DNA of 8,487 nucleotides from DATGMB01 sp035293845. GTDB taxonomy: Bacteria > Acidobacteriota > Terriglobia > Bryobacterales > Bryobacteraceae. The position numbers and the translations under genes were made by a program. The notes beneath the pieces were generated by a model. That model was not told the DNA's origin. It did not search any database and saw nothing but the letters and a program-made list of their open reading frames with translations. Positions 1 to 6,767 of this stretch are shown piece by piece. Location: assembly GCA_035293845.1 (NCBI GenBank), contig DATGMB010000310.1, positions 1-8,487 of the forward strand. Direction: 5' to 3'. How positions within the stretch are numbered: the stretch's first letter is position 1; each line of letters opens with the position of its first letter.

Positions 1-1
1 G

Positions 2-682
2 AATCCGGACCGCATTCGCGACCTTCAATCTCCCGACGCCGGAGAGTTGCTGGCTCGCGATGGCAGTAATATCACCAGTGTTCTGGCGCAATTAAATAAA
101 AACCACCATGGGCGGAAAGCTCGCATCGAGGAGTATCTGGCAAAGGTGGTTCCTGGTGTTCACGGCGTAGATGTCAAAGTTGTCGGTCCGAAGGAAACCC
201 TGGAATTTCGTCAACAAGTGGCTGGCACGAAGGATCCCTGGCGGTTTCTCGCCTCAAATATGTCCGATGGGACTGTCCGCGCACTCGGAATCCTCGTCGC
301 GCTGTTTCAGTCCGGAAATGGCGCCGGGCCGGTCACCCTGGTCGGCATTGAAGAGCCCGAAATTGCGCTCCATCCCGCGGCCGCCGGCCTGTTGCGCGAT
401 GGTCTGCGCGAGGCCAGCCGCAGTACCCAGGTCATCGTGACGAGTCACAGCGGGGACTTGCTCGATAATGGAGAACTCGATCCCGCCTCGATTCTTGCCG
501 TTTATGCTGACAAGGGTTCGACGCATATCGCGCCACTCGATGCTGCCGGCAAAACCGCGTTACGAGATCGCCTCTACACCCCGGGAGAGCTGCTGCGAAT
601 GGATCAACTGCGACCCGATCCCGACTCTGCGCCCGATAAGGTCGACCGCCAGCTAGATCTGTTCGATCGTGAGCGGGGCTGA
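2..682 (+). CDS. AAA/ABC-type ATPase, C-terminal part (5' end outside window)
   Basis: This frame is open from the first bases of the window to TGA at 680-682, so the gene enters from the left and lacks its N-terminus, including the Walker A loop. A TTG at 47 could be read as a start but is probably internal, because the upstream codons already read as family sequence (DRIRDLQSPDAGELL). Visible motifs are those of the AAA_21 / SMC-OLD-like ATPases: an ABC signature-like MSDGT at about 260-274, a Walker B strand VTLVGIEEPE at about 332-361 with tandem acidic residues, followed by ALHP, and an H-loop VIVTSHS at about 431-451. The acidic tail DRQLDLFDRE is unassigned. These proteins are cytoplasmic ATPases that often pair with a nuclease or TOPRIM partner. 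The next gene begins on the last base of this stop codon, so the two are almost certainly co-translated. Codon use includes TTA, AAT and AAA, rarer in the genes to the right. The ATPase class is secure; the defence role is inferred. Confidence 0.85.
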   Translation, partial: NPDRIRDLQSPDAGELLARDGSNITSVLAQLNKNHHGRKARIEEYLAKVVPGVHGVDVKVVGPKETLEFRQQVAGTKDPWRFLASNMSDGTVRALGILVALFQSGNGAGPVTLVGIEEPEIALHPAAAGLLRDGLREASRSTQVIVTSHSGDLLDNGELDPASILAVYADKGSTHIAPLDAAGKTALRDRLYTPGELLRMDQLRPDPDSAPDKVDRQLDLFDRERG

Positions 683-1275
683 TGCCGGTTGAAATTGTCT
701 GTATTGTAGAAGGCCACGGCGAGTGTGAATCGGTCCCAATACTCATCCGCAGAATTGCGGAACGTTTCGATCCCGGCTTGAGAGTCCAGGTGCCGCATCC
801 GATTCGCGTTACCAAGAGTCGGCTGTTAAAACAGGCGGAGCTCGAAAGAGCCGTGGGATTCGCCGCCGTTCGAGCCGCCTCCGGCGCTGGAATTTTGGTG
901 CTTCTCGACGCAGATGATGATTGTCCGGCAGAACTCGGTCCGTCACTGCTTGCCCGCGTTCAGGCGGCGCGCATCGATCGCCCGTCCGCGGTGGTGCTTG
1001 CCAACAAAGAGTTCGAATCGTGGTTTCTCGCAGCCGCTGAGTCGTTGCGGGGGCATAAAGGATTGCCCGCCGATCTGGAGCGGCCAGAGAATCCGGAGGC
1101 CGTCCGTGGCGCCAAGGAGTGGCTGAACCAGCGAATCCGGAGCGGCGCGTACTCGCCGACTGTGGATCAGCCATCTTTTAGCGCGCGATTCGATCTCGAA
1201 GCGGCAAAACGGGCTCCTTCATTTGAAAAGTGCTATCGCGAAGTCATCCGCCTGTTGACAGCACTCCGGGGGTGA
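682..1275 (+). CDS. DUF4276 family protein (TOPRIM-like), partner of upstream ATPase
   Basis: A complete 197-residue protein whose ATG at 682 shares one base with the ATPase stop (TGATG). A G-rich stretch (GAGCGGGG) just upstream may serve as a weak ribosome site. It matches DUF4276 from start to end: an N-terminal strand ending in EGHGE (E10, E14), then an LLDADDD strand (D76, D78-D80), then the family motif NKEFESWFLA (residues 108-117), and a C-terminal SFSARFDLEAA...APSFEKCYREVIRLL segment. The Glu followed by an Asp cluster is the layout of TOPRIM metal-binding sites, so a nuclease or other metal-dependent phosphotransfer role is plausible, but no activity can be read directly. Pairing with an OLD-type ATPase resembles two-gene defence modules such as PARIS (AriA/AriB) and AbiL, where a TOPRIM-type protein is the partner or effector. 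The family call is strong; function is inferred from architecture. Confidence 0.85.
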   Translation: MPVEIVCIVEGHGECESVPILIRRIAERFDPGLRVQVPHPIRVTKSRLLKQAELERAVGFAAVRAASGAGILVLLDADDDCPAELGPSLLARVQAARIDRPSAVVLANKEFESWFLAAAESLRGHKGLPADLERPENPEAVRGAKEWLNQRIRSGAYSPTVDQPSFSARFDLEAAKRAPSFEKCYREVIRLLTALRG

Positions 1276-1330
1276 TCGGCCTGCCGAGATTGAAGCCGCA
1301 AGACGCACGCGACGGCCGGCGCCGCCGCGC

Positions 1331-1336
1331 TATACT
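1331..1336 (+). promoter_or_regulatory. Possible -10 box (TATACT) for the GH109 gene
   Basis: TATACT matches the sigma-70 -10 consensus at five of six positions and lies in the 93-base gap after the DUF4276 gene, 32 bases before the GH109 ATG. No recognisable -35 box is found 16-18 bases upstream, where the sequence is GC-rich, and there is no TG extension. It is supported mainly by being an AT-rich hexamer in a very GC-rich gap at the right distance. Confidence 0.35.
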
Positions 1337-1355
1337 GAGCAACGAATTCACTCTC

Positions 1356-1360
1356 AGGAG
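1356..1360 (+). promoter_or_regulatory. Shine-Dalgarno site AGGAG for the GH109 gene
   Basis: AGGAG is followed by eight bases and then ATG at 1369, which is optimal spacing. It fixes the start of the GH109 gene and is the only strong ribosome-binding site seen in the window. Confidence 0.75.
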
Positions 1361-1368
1361 TCATCCGT

Positions 1369-2697
1369 ATGAATGACGATGGCGCAACCCGACGCGATCT
1401 GCTGCGCCTGGCGTCGCTCGCCGGTTTGGCCAGCGCCGCCTCCGCGACCCCGCAAACTCCGCCCGCTCCGGCGGGCAGCGCCAGCATGTACGGCGTCAAA
1501 TTCGATGCACGGCCCAAGGTGCGGATCGGCATCGTCGGCGTCGGCGGGCGGGGCACGTCGCTGCTCCAAAATTTCGCGGCGGTCGAGAACGTCGAGATCC
1601 CGGCGCTGTGCGACATCGTGCGGGAAAAGTGCGTGCGCGGGCAGGAGCGGCTGCAGCGCGCCGGGCAGACCGCGCCGGTCGAGATCTACGCGGGCAGCGA
1701 TCACGCCTTCGAAGCCTTGGCGAAGCGCGACGATCTCGACCTCGTCATCGTCGCGACGCCGTGGATCTGGCACGTGCCGATCGCCGTCTATGCCATGAAG
1801 CAGGGGCGGCACGTGGGCATCGAAGTGCCCGCCGCGCGCACGCTCGAAGATTGCTGGCAGATGGTCGAGACCTCCGAGCAGACCCGCCGCCACTGCATGC
1901 AGCTCGAAAACTGCTGCTACGGCTACAACGAAATGATGGTCTGGAACATGGTCAAGGCGGGGATGTTCGGCGAGCTGATCCACGGTGGCGCCGCCTATCT
2001 CCACGATCTGCGCAGCATCCTCTTCTCGCACCAGGGCGAAGGACTGTGGCGGCGCGACGAGCATTTCCACCGCAACGGCAATCTGTATCCCACGCACGGC
2101 CTCGGGCCGGTGGCGCACTACATGGACATCAACCGCGGCGACCGCTTCCAGACGATTGTCTCGATGAGCTCGCTTTCGGTGTCGCTCGCGGCCTACCGCG
2201 AGACCCACACCGCGCCCGACGACCCGCGCCGCAAGGAAACGTACCTCTGCGGCGACCAGAACACCAGCCTGATCCGCACCGCCAAGGGCCGCCTGATCCG
2301 GCTGGAGCACAACGTGAGCAGCCCGCAGCCCTACGACCGCATCAACCTGATCGCGGGCACGAAGGGCATCTTCAAGGACTATCCGCCGCGCATTTACATC
2401 GACGGGCGCGGCGGCGAGGAGTTCGGCCCGCTCGATCCGTACAAACAGGAATTCGAGCCGCCCATCTGGACCCAAATGGGAGAAATCGCGAAGAAGCTGG
2501 GCGGCCACGGTGGCATGGATTTCATCATGTGCTACCGGCTCGTGCAGTGCCTGCGCGAAGGGACGGCGCCGGATATCGACGTGTATGACGCCGCGGCGTG
2601 GAGCGCGGCCGGTGCGTTGAGCGAGGTGTCGGTGGCAAAGGGCAGCGCGCCCGTGGAGTTTCCGGATTTCACGCGCGGCAAGTGGCAGCGCGGATAG
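1369..2697 (+). CDS. Tat-exported Gfo/Idh/MocA protein, glycoside hydrolase family 109 (alpha-N-acetylgalactosaminidase type)
   Basis: A 442-residue protein with ATG after a good Shine-Dalgarno site. Residues 1-26 form a twin-arginine signal (RRDLLRLASLAGLA, with a likely cut after A24-S-A26), so it is exported folded, as expected for an enzyme that carries NAD. The Rossmann nucleotide loop is GVGGRG (57-62). EVPAA (151-156 region) replaces the EKP catalytic motif of ordinary Gfo/Idh/MocA dehydrogenases, and the segments ENCCYGYNEMM (180-190) and NLYPTHGLGPVAHYM (238-252) are characteristic of GH109. Y240 and H243 correspond by motif to Tyr225 and His228 of the Elizabethkingia meningoseptica enzyme. 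GH109 uses tightly bound NAD in an oxidation-elimination mechanism to release terminal alpha-GalNAc. Family assignment is strong; the actual substrate is uncertain because many environmental GH109 proteins are uncharacterised. It stands alone on its strand and converges on the aspS end. Confidence 0.88.
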   Translation: MNDDGATRRDLLRLASLAGLASAASATPQTPPAPAGSASMYGVKFDARPKVRIGIVGVGGRGTSLLQNFAAVENVEIPALCDIVREKCVRGQERLQRAGQTAPVEIYAGSDHAFEALAKRDDLDLVIVATPWIWHVPIAVYAMKQGRHVGIEVPAARTLEDCWQMVETSEQTRRHCMQLENCCYGYNEMMVWNMVKAGMFGELIHGGAAYLHDLRSILFSHQGEGLWRRDEHFHRNGNLYPTHGLGPVAHYMDINRGDRFQTIVSMSSLSVSLAAYRETHTAPDDPRRKETYLCGDQNTSLIRTAKGRLIRLEHNVSSPQPYDRINLIAGTKGIFKDYPPRIYIDGRGGEEFGPLDPYKQEFEPPIWTQMGEIAKKLGGHGGMDFIMCYRLVQCLREGTAPDIDVYDAAAWSAAGALSEVSVAKGSAPVEFPDFTRGKWQRG

Positions 2698-2930
2698 ACA
2701 TCCGCTTCCATCGGGCAGCGCGCGCCCATTCGCCGGGCCAAAGGATCACGAGCCAGCGCGCTGCCAATGCCGGTGACCAGCAGCATCCCGCGCCCGTGCG
2801 CGCTGGCGTTGAGATCGCGGATAGCGCCGGCGACGAGCTCCGCCGCCCGCGCGGGTTTCCGCCGGCCGCATTTCCAATAGGCGTCAAATGAATCGTCCAC
2901 CGCTTCACTGCAGCTCGGACATTTCCACAT
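2532..2930 (-). CDS. Doubtful small zinc-ribbon protein downstream of aspS, possibly decayed
   Basis: An open frame of 132 codons starts 12 bases after the aspS stop; the AGGA partly formed by the aspS stop TAG sits 10 bases before the ATG and could act as ribosome site. The first 22 residues resemble a CxxC...CxxC zinc ribbon of the kind WKCPSCSEAVDDSFDAYWKCG: C4, C7 and C21 are present, but Y18 sits where the first cysteine of the second pair is expected (DxCWxCG), a change explained by one base (TGT to TAT). After residue 22 nothing is recognised, and the last 166 bases overlap the coding 3' end of the convergent GH109 gene, so the true end may be earlier or the reading frame may be broken. 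I read it as a real or recently degraded small gene with an unreliable C-terminus. The 245-base gap 2698-2942 holds nothing else I can identify. Confidence 0.4.
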   Translation of the reverse strand: MWKCPSCSEAVDDSFDAYWKCGRRKPARAAELVAGAIRDLNASAHGRGMLLVTGIGSALARDPLARRMGARCPMEADVYPRCHLPRVKSGNSTGALPFATDTSLNAPAALHAAASYTSISGAVPSRRHCTSR

Positions 2931-2942
2931 GCGGCGAACGTC

Positions 2943-4721
2943 CTACTTCCCCGGCGCCCTGACCGCAATCCCGATCTCGCGCAACTGGCGCTCCGGCACT
3001 TCCGAGGGCGCGTCGCACATCAAATCGGCGCCGCGCGCGGTCTTGGGGAAGGGGATTACATCGCGGATCGAGCTCTCGCCCGCGAGGATCATGACGATGC
3101 GGTCCAGGCCGAGCGCGATGCCCCCGTGCGGCGGCGCGCCGTATTCCAGCGCATCGAGGAGGAAGCCGAAGCGGCGGCGGGCTTCCTCGTCCGTGAAGCC
3201 GAGCGCGGCGAACACCTTCGACTGCACGTCGCGGCGGTGAATACGGATCGAGCCCGAGGCCAGCTCCATGCCGTTGAGCACCAGATCGTACGACTTGGCG
3301 CGGCAGTGGGCCGGGTCGGTCTCCAGCTTGTCGAGGTCCTCGTCGTGCACCGAGGTGAACGGATGGTGCGCGGCCACCCAGCGGTTCTCCTCGTCGTTCC
3401 ACTCGAACATTGGGAAGTCGGTCACCCAGAGGAATTCGAGGCGCTTCGGGTCGAGCAGCTTGTGGCGGTCGTTGAACTTCTGGGCGCAGTAGAGCCGCAA
3501 CTGGCCGCAGGCCTGGTAAGCGGTTTCGTCGGGACGGTGGCCCTTCGGCTCGCCGGCCCACGTGGCGAGGATCAGCAGATCGTTTTCGCCGGCGCCGGTA
3601 CGCTGGCGGATCTGCGCCATCTCGGCCGGGTAATCGCGCTCCAGGCGTTTGGCGTCGTCATAGACGCGCAGCCCGCGCTCCTGGCCGAACGCCTTGAGCT
3701 CGTCGCGCTCCTTGCGGCTCGCCGTGCCGACGCCCGGAATCACGATGGCTTCGAGCGGCATCCCGGCGGTCGCCAGATCGGGCGCCAGATCCTCGACGGG
3801 ATACATCGGCGGCACGCGGCGGTCCGGCTTGTCGCTGCCGTAGCTGCGCATCGCCTCGGCGTACGTCATGCGCGGGAACGGCAGCGTGACGTTGTGGCCC
3901 GCCACCGCGCAGATGCGGTGCATCATGCCCTCGACCACCTCGAAGACCCGCTCCTGCTGCGGGAACGACATTTCGAGGTCGATTTGCGTGAACTCGGCCT
4001 GCCGGTCGGCGCGGAAATCCTCATCGCGGAAACAGCGCACGATCTGGAAGTACTTTTCGTAGCCGCTCACCATCAGGATTTGCTTGAAGATCTGCGGCGA
4101 TTGCGGCAGCGCGTAGAACGTGCCGGGCTGCACGCGGCAGGGCACCAGGTAATCGCGCGCGCCCTCGGGCGTCGACCGCGTCAGGAACGGCGTCTCGATT
4201 TCGAGAAACCCCTGCGCGTACAGGCATTCCCGCACCGCGAAGGCGATCTTCGAGCGCAGCATGATATTGCGCTGCATGCGCGGGCGGCGCAGGTCGACGT
4301 AGCGGTACTTGAGGCGCGCGTCCTCGCTCACGTCCACCTGGTCCTCCATGGGGAACGGCGGCGTGCGCGATTCGTTGAGCAGCCACACCTTCGACGCGGC
4401 GACTTCAATTTCGCCCGTGGCGAGCTTGGGATTGACCGCGCCATTGCCGCGCGGCATCACCCGGCCTTCGACCGCGATCACGTACTCCGGCCGCACTTCT
4501 TCGGCGCGGCGGTGAACGGCGGGATCGACGTCCTCATGGAACACCACCTGCGTGAGGCCCTCGCGGTCGCGCAGGTCGACGAAGATCACGCCGCCGTGGT
4601 CGCGGCGGCGATGCACCCATCCCATGAGCAGGACGGTCTTGCCTTCGTCGGCGGCGCGCAATTGCCCGCAGGTGTGGGTGCGGCGAAGGTCGCCGAGGAA
4701 ATCGAGTCGAACAGGTTCCAT
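2943..4721 (-). CDS. aspS: Aspartate--tRNA ligase (bacterial type, likely non-discriminating)
   Basis: A 592-residue class II aminoacyl-tRNA synthetase of the usual bacterial AspRS length. The N-terminal OB-fold anticodon-binding domain (about 1-115) contains GWVHRRRDHGG (34-44). The catalytic core has TRSTPEGARDYLVP (181-194), the motif 2 region RCFRDEDFRADRQAEFTQID (229-248) and motif 3 GIALGLDRIVMILAG (534-548). The bacterial GAD insertion lies between about 290 and 430. It charges tRNA with aspartate in the cytoplasm. H42, in RRRDHGG, is the residue found in non-discriminating AspRS (His31 of the Pseudomonas aeruginosa enzyme), where discriminating E. coli AspRS has Leu30; a Gly-rich loop GNGAVNP (92-98) also fits. 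This predicts that it aspartylates both tRNA-Asp and tRNA-Asn. It lies 55 bases downstream of hisS, probably on the same transcript. No strong Shine-Dalgarno site precedes the ATG; the start fits the family N-terminus. Confidence 0.97.
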   Translation of the reverse strand: MEPVRLDFLGDLRRTHTCGQLRAADEGKTVLLMGWVHRRRDHGGVIFVDLRDREGLTQVVFHEDVDPAVHRRAEEVRPEYVIAVEGRVMPRGNGAVNPKLATGEIEVAASKVWLLNESRTPPFPMEDQVDVSEDARLKYRYVDLRRPRMQRNIMLRSKIAFAVRECLYAQGFLEIETPFLTRSTPEGARDYLVPCRVQPGTFYALPQSPQIFKQILMVSGYEKYFQIVRCFRDEDFRADRQAEFTQIDLEMSFPQQERVFEVVEGMMHRICAVAGHNVTLPFPRMTYAEAMRSYGSDKPDRRVPPMYPVEDLAPDLATAGMPLEAIVIPGVGTASRKERDELKAFGQERGLRVYDDAKRLERDYPAEMAQIRQRTGAGENDLLILATWAGEPKGHRPDETAYQACGQLRLYCAQKFNDRHKLLDPKRLEFLWVTDFPMFEWNDEENRWVAAHHPFTSVHDEDLDKLETDPAHCRAKSYDLVLNGMELASGSIRIHRRDVQSKVFAALGFTDEEARRRFGFLLDALEYGAPPHGGIALGLDRIVMILAGESSIRDVIPFPKTARGADLMCDAPSEVPERQLREIGIAVRAPGK

Positions 4722-4741
4722 AAAGTAGTCTTCTATGCCTT

Positions 4742-4772
4742 GGTGAGTCCCACCGCTCCCTTACGGTCGCGG
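4742..4772. repeat. REP-like hairpin element between hisS and aspS
   Basis: Between the hisS stop and the aspS start lie two inverted repeats: GGTG/CACC arms (4742-4745 and 4751-4754) around a short loop, then the arms CCGCTCCC (4753-4760) and GGTCGCGG (4765-4772) around TTAC, which pair except for two central mismatches. The second unit matches from memory a dispersed palindromic sequence common in Solibacter-like genomes, but no second copy occurs in this window. On the mRNA it would form a structured spacer between the two synthetase genes and may protect message ends or attenuate read-through. There is no T-run that would make it an intrinsic terminator. Confidence 0.45.
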
Positions 4773-4776
4773 CTTG

Positions 4777-6018
4777 CTAGGCGTTAGCTACCAGCTTACC
4801 GGCAATCTCGTCGCGGGTGAGGCTGATCTGCTCGCCCGAGGCCATATTCTTCAGCGCGTAGCGCCCTTCGGCCATTTCATTTTCGCCGAGGATCAGGGTA
4901 AACCGGGCGCCGAGCTTGTTGGCCAGCTCCATGGCGCGTTTCAGCCTGCCCTCGGCCAGCTCCACGCTCACGCCCGCGAGCCGCAATTCGCGCGCCAGCA
5001 CGGCCGCGTGACGCACCGCCGCATCGCCCAGCGGCGCGATCAGCAGATCCAGTTCCGCCGCCGGCTGATCGCCTTCGACGGACATCACGAGCCGGTCCTC
5101 GCCGATCGAGAATCCGATGCCGGGCGCGTGCACCTTGGAGCCCAGAGATTCGGCGAGCCCGTCGTAGCGGCCGCCGCCGAGCACGGAATTCTGCGCTCCC
5201 AGCGCGCCGTGCACCACTTCGAACGTCGTGCGCATGTAGTAATCGAGCCCGCGCACCAGGCGCGGCCGGACCTCGTACGGGATGCCGAGATCTTCGAGGT
5301 ATTGCTTCACCGCATCGAAGTGCGCGCGGCACTCGTCGCACAGGCAATCGGTGATGTGGGGCAGCGCGTCGATGATCGGCTGGTCGGCTTCGACTTTGCA
5401 ATCGAGCACGCGCAGCGGGTTGGTCTCCGCGCGCCGCTGGCAGTCGCCGCACATGCGCGGCGCCACGGATTTCAGCTCCTCGCGCAGCCGCTCGACGTAC
5501 TGCGGCCGGCATTTGGCGTCGCCGACGGAGTTGATCAGCAACTGGAAGCCTTCGAGCCCGACGCCATTGAGGATATCGATCACGAGCGCGATCACCTCGG
5601 CATCGACCACCGGAGATTCCGAGCCGATGGCCTCCGCGCCGATCTGGTAGAACTGCCGGTAGCGGCCCTTCTGCGGCCGCTCGCGGCGGAACATCGGGCC
5701 GATGTAATAGAGCTTCTGGACGCCGGGCCGCTGGTCGAGCCGGTGCTCGATGTAGGCGCGGATCACCGAGGCGGTGTTCTCCGGCCGCAGCGTGAGCGAG
5801 CTTTCGTCGCGGTCCGTGAACGTGTACATCTCCTTGGTGACGATGTCGGTCTCCTGGCCCACGCCGCGCGCGAAAAGCTGCGTCTCTTCGAGGATCGGGG
5901 TGCGGATCTCGTGGTAGTTGTAGGCGCGGAAAATCTCGCGCGCCGCGGCCTCCACGCGGTTCCACACCTCCGTGGATGGGGGCAGTAAGTCTCTGGTTCC
6001 TTTGACGGCTTTAATCAA
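4777..6018 (-). CDS. hisS: Histidine--tRNA ligase (TTG start)
   Basis: A 413-residue class II synthetase that attaches histidine to tRNA-His. The N-terminus MIKAVKGTRDLLPP is canonical, so TTG at 6018 is the start; an in-frame TGA lies only 15 bases upstream, which excludes a longer product. Motif 2 is GPMFRRERPQKGRYRQFYQ (107-125), the two histidine-binding signatures are RGLDYY (256-261) and GGGRYDGL (281-288), and residues about 325-413 form the anticodon-binding domain. The insertion between them carries cysteines C190, C193, C207, C225, C227 and C230, an arrangement that could bind a metal. The gene heads a short run with aspS 55 bases downstream. No Shine-Dalgarno sequence precedes the start; a small inverted repeat abuts it and a candidate extended -10 lies 17 bases upstream, suggesting a very short leader. 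Confidence 0.97.
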   Translation of the reverse strand: MIKAVKGTRDLLPPSTEVWNRVEAAAREIFRAYNYHEIRTPILEETQLFARGVGQETDIVTKEMYTFTDRDESSLTLRPENTASVIRAYIEHRLDQRPGVQKLYYIGPMFRRERPQKGRYRQFYQIGAEAIGSESPVVDAEVIALVIDILNGVGLEGFQLLINSVGDAKCRPQYVERLREELKSVAPRMCGDCQRRAETNPLRVLDCKVEADQPIIDALPHITDCLCDECRAHFDAVKQYLEDLGIPYEVRPRLVRGLDYYMRTTFEVVHGALGAQNSVLGGGRYDGLAESLGSKVHAPGIGFSIGEDRLVMSVEGDQPAAELDLLIAPLGDAAVRHAAVLARELRLAGVSVELAEGRLKRAMELANKLGARFTLILGENEMAEGRYALKNMASGEQISLTRDEIAGKLVANA

Positions 6019-6035
6019 GGTGGTTGGAAATCACC
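6019..6035 (-). other. Inverted repeat abutting the hisS TTG start
   Basis: In the transcript sense, GGTGATT and AACCACC form a seven-base stem with one A/C mismatch and a three-base TCC loop, ending on the base before the TTG codon. It occupies the place where a ribosome-binding site would be and none is present. Whether it folds in the cell or matters for initiation is not shown; with a 3-base loop and a mismatch it is only moderately stable. Confidence 0.35.
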
Positions 6036-6062
6036 ATGTTAGCACGCGAGTGGAAGCGCCAA
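6036..6062 (-). promoter_or_regulatory. Possible hisS promoter (extended -10 TGC-TAACAT)
   Basis: On the minus strand TGCTAACAT forms a TGn-extended -10 (hexamer at 6036-6041, four of six matches). A possible -35 TTGGCG lies at 6057-6062 with a short 15-base spacer. Transcription would then begin about 10 bases before the TTG codon. The same TGCTAAC string precedes the adjacent secreted-protein gene at nearly the same distance, which adds some support. The match is weak and the call tentative. Confidence 0.35.
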
Positions 6063-6080
6063 TCGCGCTCTGGCGGGCCT

Positions 6081-6752
6081 TCAATGCTTCGCGAGCACGA
6101 AATACTGTTTCGCTCCCGCCGCGTTGGTCCAGTAGAACTCGATCACGTCACCCGAGGGTTTCAGCTTGCCGTGGCCGCCGTTCCAGGCCGCGAGCGGGCC
6201 CGTGAAGGATGCGTCGCTGCCCTGCTGCCGCCACGTGCCAGTGGCGGTCCCGCCGGAGACGTACGTGCCATCGGGCTTGATCGTGACATCCGCAGCCGTG
6301 CCCGCGATCCCGAGCCAGTGACCCGAGAGCCCGCCTGCCGGAGCCGCCGGCGCAGTCTGTGCAGCCGCCGGCGCGCCGAACGGTCCGATGGTGAAGACGC
6401 CGCCCGCGACGGCCTTCGGCGCCTGCCCCGGCGAGGCGAAAAGGAACGCGTACTGCCCGTCGGGCAGATTATACGCGGGAAGACTGGCGGTGAAGCCGCC
6501 GTCCGCCATCACGCCGGTCTTGCGCTCGAATACCACGGAGTTGTTCTGCCGGTTCACCAGCCGCAGCGTCAGGCTGTAGCCCGCGTACGGCGCGGCCTTG
6601 CCCGAGACTTCGATGGTGGTCAGCCGGTGGGGCATGATGCCCTCCCGCGCCTCGCACGTGACGGCCTGGCACTGGAGGCCGAAGATCGAAAATTCGCGGT
6701 CAGATGCGCTGGCCGGCGCGAGTAGCGCCAGCAGAAGAAGAGTGGTTTTCAT
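6081..6752 (-). CDS. Secreted two-domain protein of unknown function
   Basis: A 223-residue protein not recognised as a named family. Residues 1-16 are a classical Sec signal (MKTTLLLLALLAP, likely cut after A14-S-A16). The mature protein has an N-terminal half (about 18-123) rich in alternating hydrophobic residues, suggesting a beta-sandwich, with two cysteines C28 and C33 that could form a disulfide. A Pro/Ala/Gly linker (124-142) follows, then a C-terminal half (143-223) beginning LSGHWLGIAG and containing VTIKPDGTYVSGGTATGTW and a final EFYW...QYFVLAK, which looks like a small lipocalin-like or calycin-type beta-barrel. A similar L(S/T)GxWLxI opening begins the N-terminal domain of the upstream GH27 enzyme. 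It lies 86 bases downstream of the GH27 gene and 62 bases upstream of hisS. The ATG lacks a Shine-Dalgarno site. It may act at the cell surface or periplasm; no function can be assigned. Confidence 0.8.
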   Translation of the reverse strand: MKTTLLLLALLAPASASDREFSIFGLQCQAVTCEAREGIMPHRLTTIEVSGKAAPYAGYSLTLRLVNRQNNSVVFERKTGVMADGGFTASLPAYNLPDGQYAFLFASPGQAPKAVAGGVFTIGPFGAPAAAQTAPAAPAGGLSGHWLGIAGTAADVTIKPDGTYVSGGTATGTWRQQGSDASFTGPLAAWNGGHGKLKPSGDVIEFYWTNAAGAKQYFVLAKH

Positions 6753-6767
6753 GAGTTCGGAAGCGTC

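Noticed and set aside
1313..1325. CGGC/GCCG palindromic cluster after the DUF4276 gene as a terminator
   Set aside because: Short GC-only pairing with no T-run; indistinguishable from background in this composition.
1335..1357. CTGAG/CTCAG inverted repeat overlapping the GH109 ribosome site as a regulatory hairpin
   Set aside because: If the TATACT box at 1331 is the -10, transcription starts after the left arm, so the hairpin could not form in the mRNA; five bases is also weak.
2713..2727. GGGC/GCCC inverted repeat after the GH109 gene as a terminator
   Set aside because: Only four paired bases with no following T-run on either strand; common by chance at this GC content.
2669..2968. 99-codon minus-strand frame overlapping the end of aspS and the following gap
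   Set aside because: It begins inside aspS in another frame, is Arg/Ala/Trp-rich without motifs, and competes with the better zinc-ribbon frame.
3126..4787. Long plus-strand open frame of 553 codons opposite aspS
   Set aside because: It is fully antisense to a certain synthetase gene, is full of His/Arg/Ala/Leu runs typical of the shadow of GC-rich coding DNA, and has no recognisable motif.
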